Source: Mactra quadrangularis (Eukaryota > Mollusca > Bivalvia > Venerida > Mactridae). From it: a stretch of 64,000 nucleotides of DNA. Positions 58,468 to 64,000 of this stretch are shown here, piece by piece; the stretch's first letter is position 1, and each line of letters opens with the position of its first letter. The notes under the pieces were generated by a model. The model was not told where the DNA came from and ran no database searches. It saw nothing but the letters and a program-made list of their open reading frames with translations. A program made the position numbers and the translations under genes. Location of the stretch: positions 33,407,267 through 33,471,266 of the forward strand of contig CM046308.1 of NCBI GenBank assembly GCA_025267735.1, written 5' to 3'.

Positions 58468-60453
58468 AATCTGTAACCTTTCTATGTATAGTGGGTAAAA
58501 GTTTGACCTTGACCTGATCTTTATGCAATGATATTTATTACATTGAATACAAATGTACAGGTCGTATTCTAGGTCATGCATGTTATTGTACTTTAAACAA
58601 TGGACTTGCTCACTAAATAGGTGAATAAGCTAATGCATGTACAGCATTTAAATCATATAAACATACCACTTTGATATTTAACATTTATTTTAAAAAGTGT
58701 ATATGCACACTATAGATTTTATATAATGATGTGTTTATAAAATAAGTGTAAACTGACTAAACTATAAATTTGTAAAAATAAATCGCCCCTAAATATTAGT
58801 GTGTAATGAAACTGGCAATGTTTATATATGCAATGTTTACATGGACAACCTGTAGTATTAATGCTCTATTTCACTGTAGCAGAGAAGATTATATGTGAAA
58901 ATTTAACACATAAACATACTTCTATTTGCAATCTCTGTAAATCGATTGCTCATTTTAAATACATTACTTGCCGAAGTGTAGAAAAGACGTAGTACTGATT
59001 TTTATTGGGATATGCCTAAAAAATTGTTAGATGCAAATGTGAAAGGTCAGATCTGGATCAAACTTTATGCACTGTATAGTATATACAACCTGTCAATGTG
59101 TGGTACATCTAGATGGTTAATTTGTGATACACCTTGCCTTGTCAATGAGACTTTATTTTGTCAACATTGGACATGTGTTGCCTGTCAGTGAATGATATGT
59201 ACAATATATGAAAGAATGATACTAGACATTATTAAATAACTATGTGTTATTTGCCCTGTAAAGTGCCAAATTCACTGCACAATATTGCAAAACCTGTTGA
59301 TTAAAATTGAAAACAACCGACATCTGTTATAGGGAAAGTAACACTTAATGGTCCTTGTTCAATAACAAATTTCTATGCTTTGATTGGTTGATTGAACAGG
59401 GCCAGTATCAAAAAGTGGTCTGCAAGTAATTATTCAATAAAATTGAGTGATTTTTTCCTTGGGACAGTCATATTTGCCCTTGGCTTTGGGCCTCAGGCCA
59501 AAATGACTGCCCTTGGAAAAATAACGAGAACTATATCAAATCATTTATTTAATAACATAAGTTATTTACCTTGTAGTCTTCTTGAAGTAACTGTGTTTAG
59601 TACTTGTCACTAACTTGTTCTATAATGTATTCAATGAATTATGCTGTTGTGTATGGTCATTAATGTAAGTCCCAGATTGGCTGCATATTTTTTACACTAT
59701 TATTCATTGACTTTAACTCGGTGCAGGCATTTCAGTTCTATGACTGAATTGATCATGACAACACAATTTAATCAGTTATTTTGTATTCAGATACTAATTG
59801 ATTTCAGTTTCATTTTTACTGTGGGTCCATTTGTGTTGTATATCAACAGACAGAAAACAATGAACATTGCATTTGTTATTACTCATGTTCTCTTCATTTA
59901 TAATTATCATTGTGAAATCCATCAAGTTGTAGCATTTTGTTTTTAAAATTTGTCTTTGTTTTGTATTTGTTTTGTAGGCATGGCTTAGATATAAAATATG
60001 GAGACATAGGGCAAATATTATCAAACATCTTGCATATACATGTATTGTAAAAATTTTGATAAGACATTTGATAATATACTGCCATCGTTCTTAGTTTATA
60101 TTCATTGAGTTATAAGTACATTGTATATCTGTATATATTTAGATTGTTTTACATGTAATAACTTGTGATGACTTTGTATATTTATTGGCTTTTTTAGATT
60201 TTTGTTTTATGTCTCATGTAGAATAACAGATAACTATATTAATTTTTGCAAACCAAAATGAAAGTTTCTTCCTGAGATATATTCATTTATTAAAATGTCT
60301 GTAACTAATATTAAGGCTACAAATATAGGAGGGAGAATTTCCATGTTAGGAGATTCCTGTGGAGAAACCTTGTTATGAAGTTTTTTGTTCTTTATTAGGA
60401 AGCAAAGTGCCTTCTGAGTTTTTGTTTAAGTATCTATGTTTTATCAATCATGT

Positions 60454-60520
60454 GTACAGAAGTTCTGTAGTGAGCATTTAAATCAGAGGATAAATGTATA
60501 CATTATGTGTTTGTGTGCCG
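60454..60520. repeat. Partial copy of the GTATTGTTAAATTTTATTC MITE
   Basis: 'Acagaagttctgtagtgagc' and 'atttaaatcagaggataaat' match the middle and one arm of 63561-63709. Confidence 0.45.
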
Positions 60521-60696
60521 ATAAACCAGGCAACCAATTTTAAATCATATTCATTGAGTGGTTTGATTTTGTGTTTAGCTACAATTTGTAGATCAATGAA
60601 TGAGTTACCTCATGAATGATGGGAAATGCTTATTTTTGAAGTACAAACATACTGTATACATGACCTAGTAAACAAACGATCCAATAAGATGTTTAC

Positions 60697-60810
60697 TAAC
60701 TAAATTGCTGCTTAGTAATATGTCCTCTGGTGCCCATCCTACACCAAAAGTAATTAGTATGTGATATCAAATAGAGGGTACCAGAGGGTGCAAAATACTA
60801 GCTATTCATT
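60697..60810. repeat. Hairpin MITE, copy 2
   Basis: 'Aaattgctgcttagtaatat' and 'gtcctctggtgccc' are inverted against 'gggtaccagagggtgc' and 'actagctattcat', with the same 'acaccaaaag' loop and 'atatcaaat' as 57275-57392. Confidence 0.6.
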
Positions 60811-61069
60811 ATGCATTATAAAATATTAAAAACTTGTTTTCCATGCAAATTATATGTTTTTCATATTTTTATTGTTATTTTGTCATTCATTAGTGCAATA
60901 AATGATTTTAATGTATTGTGTAAATTTGATTAAGTAATCATTTAATATATCATATGATAGACTTATTTCATACTTGTAAATTATTTTAACATTTAATAAA
61001 AAAATATGAGAAAACTATAACCTTGTATATTCTTTGTCTATGGCTATGTATGTTAGTGGTGATTACAAT

Positions 61070-61341
61070 CAAAACAAGTAAATCTGTGAGCTAATGCTCA
61101 CTAGTGATACCCCCGCAAAAATCTAAAAATATGCGACAAACAGGAAGTAGATGAGCAAGGAGCATGAAATCGCTTTACACCACATGGGACTATGGGATGA
61201 AGCAATATGCAAAGTATTAGGCTGCTGCATGTTATAGTTGCTGAGAAAACTGCGACGGAAATTTTGTAACGCACGGAAAGACGCACGGACAAGGGTAAAA
61301 CAGTATACCCCCCTCTTCTTCGAAGCGGGGGTATAATTAAC
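61070..61341 (-). repeat. C/G-rich dispersed repeat, copy 2 (inverted)
   Basis: Inverted, nearly identical copy of 50182-50450, from 'caaaacaagtaaatctgtg' to 'gaagcgggggtataatta'. It differs mainly in the (gtcc)n part and a few single bases. Confidence 0.8.
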
Positions 61342-63560
61342 TAAAACCAGAAACTCATTTAGCCCTTAACTCATTAAAATGAGCACTTGTTTAGTCATGC
61401 TTTTTTCAGAATTTCAATGTTAAAATTTGGTATCATGAGATGAGTCCACTCCAGAAAGATCTCAATCATCAGCATACCGGTATTAAGTCCAGCAAGGGGC
61501 CAGTCAAGATATATTTTCAAATAAAAGATCTAAACAACTCGATTATTATTTCTAGATTTGCAAACCAATTGAAGTTCCCTCACAACACCACCATGAAAAA
61601 AAATACAAGATCTACCCTAGTGTCTGCAATAAGCTGCTAATTACAGTAAAAATACATGTATATTATTTCATTTTCTTTACAACAGCAACATGATAAATGA
61701 GTTCGACAATAATGATGATTTATGAAATGTTGTAATATACAACAGGTAAATTATTATACATAGTAAAATATCTCCAGGTACTTGATTTATTATGAAATCA
61801 TAATCTTGGCATTGGAGTATACCACTTAAATAATAAGTAAACTTATCAAAATTGAAACATATCAAAATGCTATTAAAACATAGGAATTATATTACTATCA
61901 TATGGTTTATAATTCAGTATCAGGTTATTTAATGCAACAACCCCCCCCCCCCCTTCCTTCGCTCTAGATCTGTATTGTACAAAATGTAAAATGCCGAGTT
62001 TAAAACATCATTTTTGTTCTCAGTATCTTTATCTTGCTAGCATGGCATGTAAGAACAATGGTCTAGTGGTCGGACATGCACTTAGGAATCAGTTAAATCT
62101 TACTAAGGACACTGCCAATTTCCATAAGCAGGAAATTTACCTAGTTGTTTTACTCCACCTAGGTTTTAAATGGCAACTGTGAGGGGTCACCTGCTTGAAG
62201 GTGATTTCAATGATCAGGAATTAACTACAAAATTGTTAATTAGTCTCAATATATATGTAAGCAGACTTTCAACTGCATTAAAAAAAATTAGAATTTCACT
62301 TTTTTGATTTTGTGTGTAGTTTACCCTGTTAATATGTTCTGTGTAATTGTTGATTGGCTAACTAACCTGGTCAGCTTTTTCTACTCACTTCTTTTAACAG
62401 CATGTACCTTCTTAGGAGAAAAATTGTCATTACTGCATTTTTCATTTGAGAAAATGAATGCAACAATTTCAACCAAGATTGCCTGATGCTTAAATTGAGA
62501 ATGCTACCACTATAATTCAACCTGGACTACTTCAAGCTCATCTCTTCCAACATGATGGACTCTTTCTTCAATTTGTTGAGGCTAGTAAGAATACTGCATG
62601 AAGTAATTGAAAGCAGTTTAGACAATTGCACCAAGTACATGCATTGTACATGTACTATATGATGTATATGTAGTTACTAATAAGCATTGATATTACAAAT
62701 ATATAGTAACATTAATCTGTTCAGTTTATGGTGAATTTAGATTTTGCTCAATATATATAATTATTCACTGCTAAGCCAACTACTTTGAACCCTGGACTTA
62801 CCATTTTGTTTAAAGTAACCCAATTGTACATGTAAGTTTCTTGCAGAAAGGAAAACAATTGAATTAATGTCTCTAGCACTCTAGCTGTAGAAACCCTATA
62901 GGGTACAAAGTACTTGCTAAAGGAAATCAAATTGGATCAGTTTCTTGCTCAAGATAATTGCCAGACCTTGTTTGTTTTATTTGTATCCACAAACTGGTAA
63001 TTCAAAGCTTTAAACAATGTAAGATTTTGTTGATGGCCATTTACATTTTAGCAGCTCAGCAAAGTAACATGGTTGTGGCATAATGCAACATTGACAACAT
63101 TATTCTGCAGGCATGGTTCACATGTAAAATATTTAATTCATGTAGCAGAGATATAATACAACACAATATATGTTCTTTCTTGCTCTTAAGCTAGTTGATA
63201 TTGCCAAGTGGTGGAGTGCTGCTTGTGGAAATAGAAGTTCAGGGACTGATTCAATCCAGAGGCATGATTTTACCTATGGGAACTATGGGTAAATTAAATG
63301 AAAATAAATACTTGATGGTTGATATGATAATTTTATTAATTCAATCAACAGAGAATGAATCAAGTAAATTCTACAATCATATAGTGAAATAATCATGAAT
63401 CATCAAGAAAAATAAATGAAAAAGTCATTAGTGACAGCCTCCTATGCCAATCGTCATCATTAGAACCCTAGTTAAAATGATAAAAACTCTACAATGCACC
63501 AAAAAATGCAACATTGGACAATGGACAATATTGGTCTGAACTTGTACATAGAATATAGAA
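61342..63560. other. Intergenic, no gene recognised
   Basis: AT-rich sequence with a C-run at 61941-61953. A weak SINE-like head ('gccaagtggtggagtgctgc' with 'gactgattcaatcc') lies near 63203-63255. Short open frames here have no family features. Confidence 0.45.
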
Positions 63561-63709
63561 GTATTGTTAAATTCTATCCAACTGTCTGTGGCATATACAT
63601 TAACCCTGCTGATTTATATCAATCGTGAGTACTGAAGTACTGTAGAGAGTATTTAAATCAGAGAGGTTTATGTATGTACCAATGACAGTTGAATAAAATT
63701 TAACAATAT
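63561..63709. mobile_element. Short palindromic MITE, GTATTGTTAAATTCTATCC family, full copy
   Basis: About 150 bp with inverted ends GTATTGTTAAATTCTAT and GATATTGTTAAATTTTAT. The arms continue 'caactgtctgtggcatata' against 'atgtatgtaccaatgacagt', meeting at 'gtgagtactgaagtactgta'. It is the most compact copy of the family in this window. The remaining 63710-64000 shows nothing. Confidence 0.75.
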
Positions 63710-64000
63710 CAATGGGGCCAAAACAATAGACTGACATAGTATAAATTATTCCTTTAGGCTTTTGATACACCAGTCAGTAGGGTAGCACTAAGAGATATGA
63801 ACATGTTTATATAAATGAATGAATAATTGATGTCTTTAAATAATCACAGTATTTTAAGATCTTTTTCCATCTGTATATGTGCATTCATGAATGTTTCTCT
63901 TTCATCAGGAACTGAAAGTATACAATATTTAAATACAGTTTAGGTCATATAAGAATGTATAGCTTGTACACATTGACCTGAGACAAAATAACAGACATTA

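Larger units (their letters stand above)
58468..61069 (+). other. MTMR2 3' UTR and downstream flank
   Basis: AATAAA signals occur at 58777-58782 and 60995-61000, the latter followed by an A-run. The 3' UTR may be short (about 0.3 kb) or long (about 2.5 kb). No other gene is seen. Two hairpins lie at about 59350-59405 ('ggtccttgttcaat' against 'attgaacagggcc') and 59464-59508 ('cagtcat..tgccc' region against 'ggccaaaatgactg'). Confidence 0.45.

Noticed and set aside
59641..59946. 101-codon open frame downstream of MTMR2
   Set aside because: It has hydrophobic AT-rich composition, overlaps frames on the other strand, and has no recognisable domain. It lies in the probable long MTMR2 3' UTR.

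Overview
The window is AT-rich animal nuclear DNA. It carries four intron-containing genes with GT-AG splice sites, embedded in a dense layer of small DNA transposons and short dispersed repeats. Protein similarity, recalled from human orthologues, is strong but not vertebrate. The repeat types (CAGT-ended TA-target MITEs, hAT MITEs with 8-bp duplications, tRNA-headed SINEs, the 'gggcaataactcc' repeat and a C-rich '(gtcc)n' repeat) suggest a lophotrochozoan, most likely a bivalve mollusc. The species call is an inference; the four gene identities are well supported.

The genes form two divergent pairs. From left to right they are ZWILCH (minus, 8416-12296), EXOSC8 (plus, 15700-26915), MCMDC2 (minus, 29412-42299) and MTMR2 (plus, 43202-58467). 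All four reading frames could be assembled from start to stop with consistent splice phases, giving predicted proteins of 637, 274, 683 and 654 residues, close to the human lengths. ZWILCH is a kinetochore RZZ subunit, EXOSC8 an RNA exosome ring subunit, MCMDC2 a degenerate MCM protein of meiotic recombination, and MTMR2 a phosphoinositide 3-phosphatase. They share no pathway; two (ZWILCH, MCMDC2) act on chromosomes in division or meiosis. MCMDC2 and MTMR2 start codons lie 902 bp apart and probably share a bidirectional promoter. EXOSC8 has a compact upstream region with two CCAAT boxes.

The left 8 kb has no host gene. It holds a hAT transposase C-terminal relic, a 2.3-kb hAT-like element (8-bp duplication GATATATC) with a foldback-type element nested in it (9-bp duplication CTTTGAGGT), a second foldback element 117 bp further on (9-bp duplication ATCTTTGAC), a SINE and a second hAT-like element (ATATACAA). 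Further elements with recognisable ends sit between ZWILCH and EXOSC8 and in introns: three more hAT-like elements (17055, 24561, 47255), five TA-target Tigger-like elements (13996, 15971, 22949, 26945, 53314), a nested TA element carrying a promoter-like segment, and many palindromic MITEs. The right 5.5 kb after MTMR2 holds its 3' flank and several MITEs but no recognisable gene.

No CRISPR, rRNA, functional tRNA, prokaryotic or clear novel protein-coding system was found. The most unusual content is in the mobile elements: two side-by-side foldback elements built from different repeat units, two hAT-like elements that share an interior but not their ends, a MITE family lying within about 10 nt of 5' splice sites in two genes, and a Tigger-like element inserted about 30 bp after the EXOSC8 stop codon.
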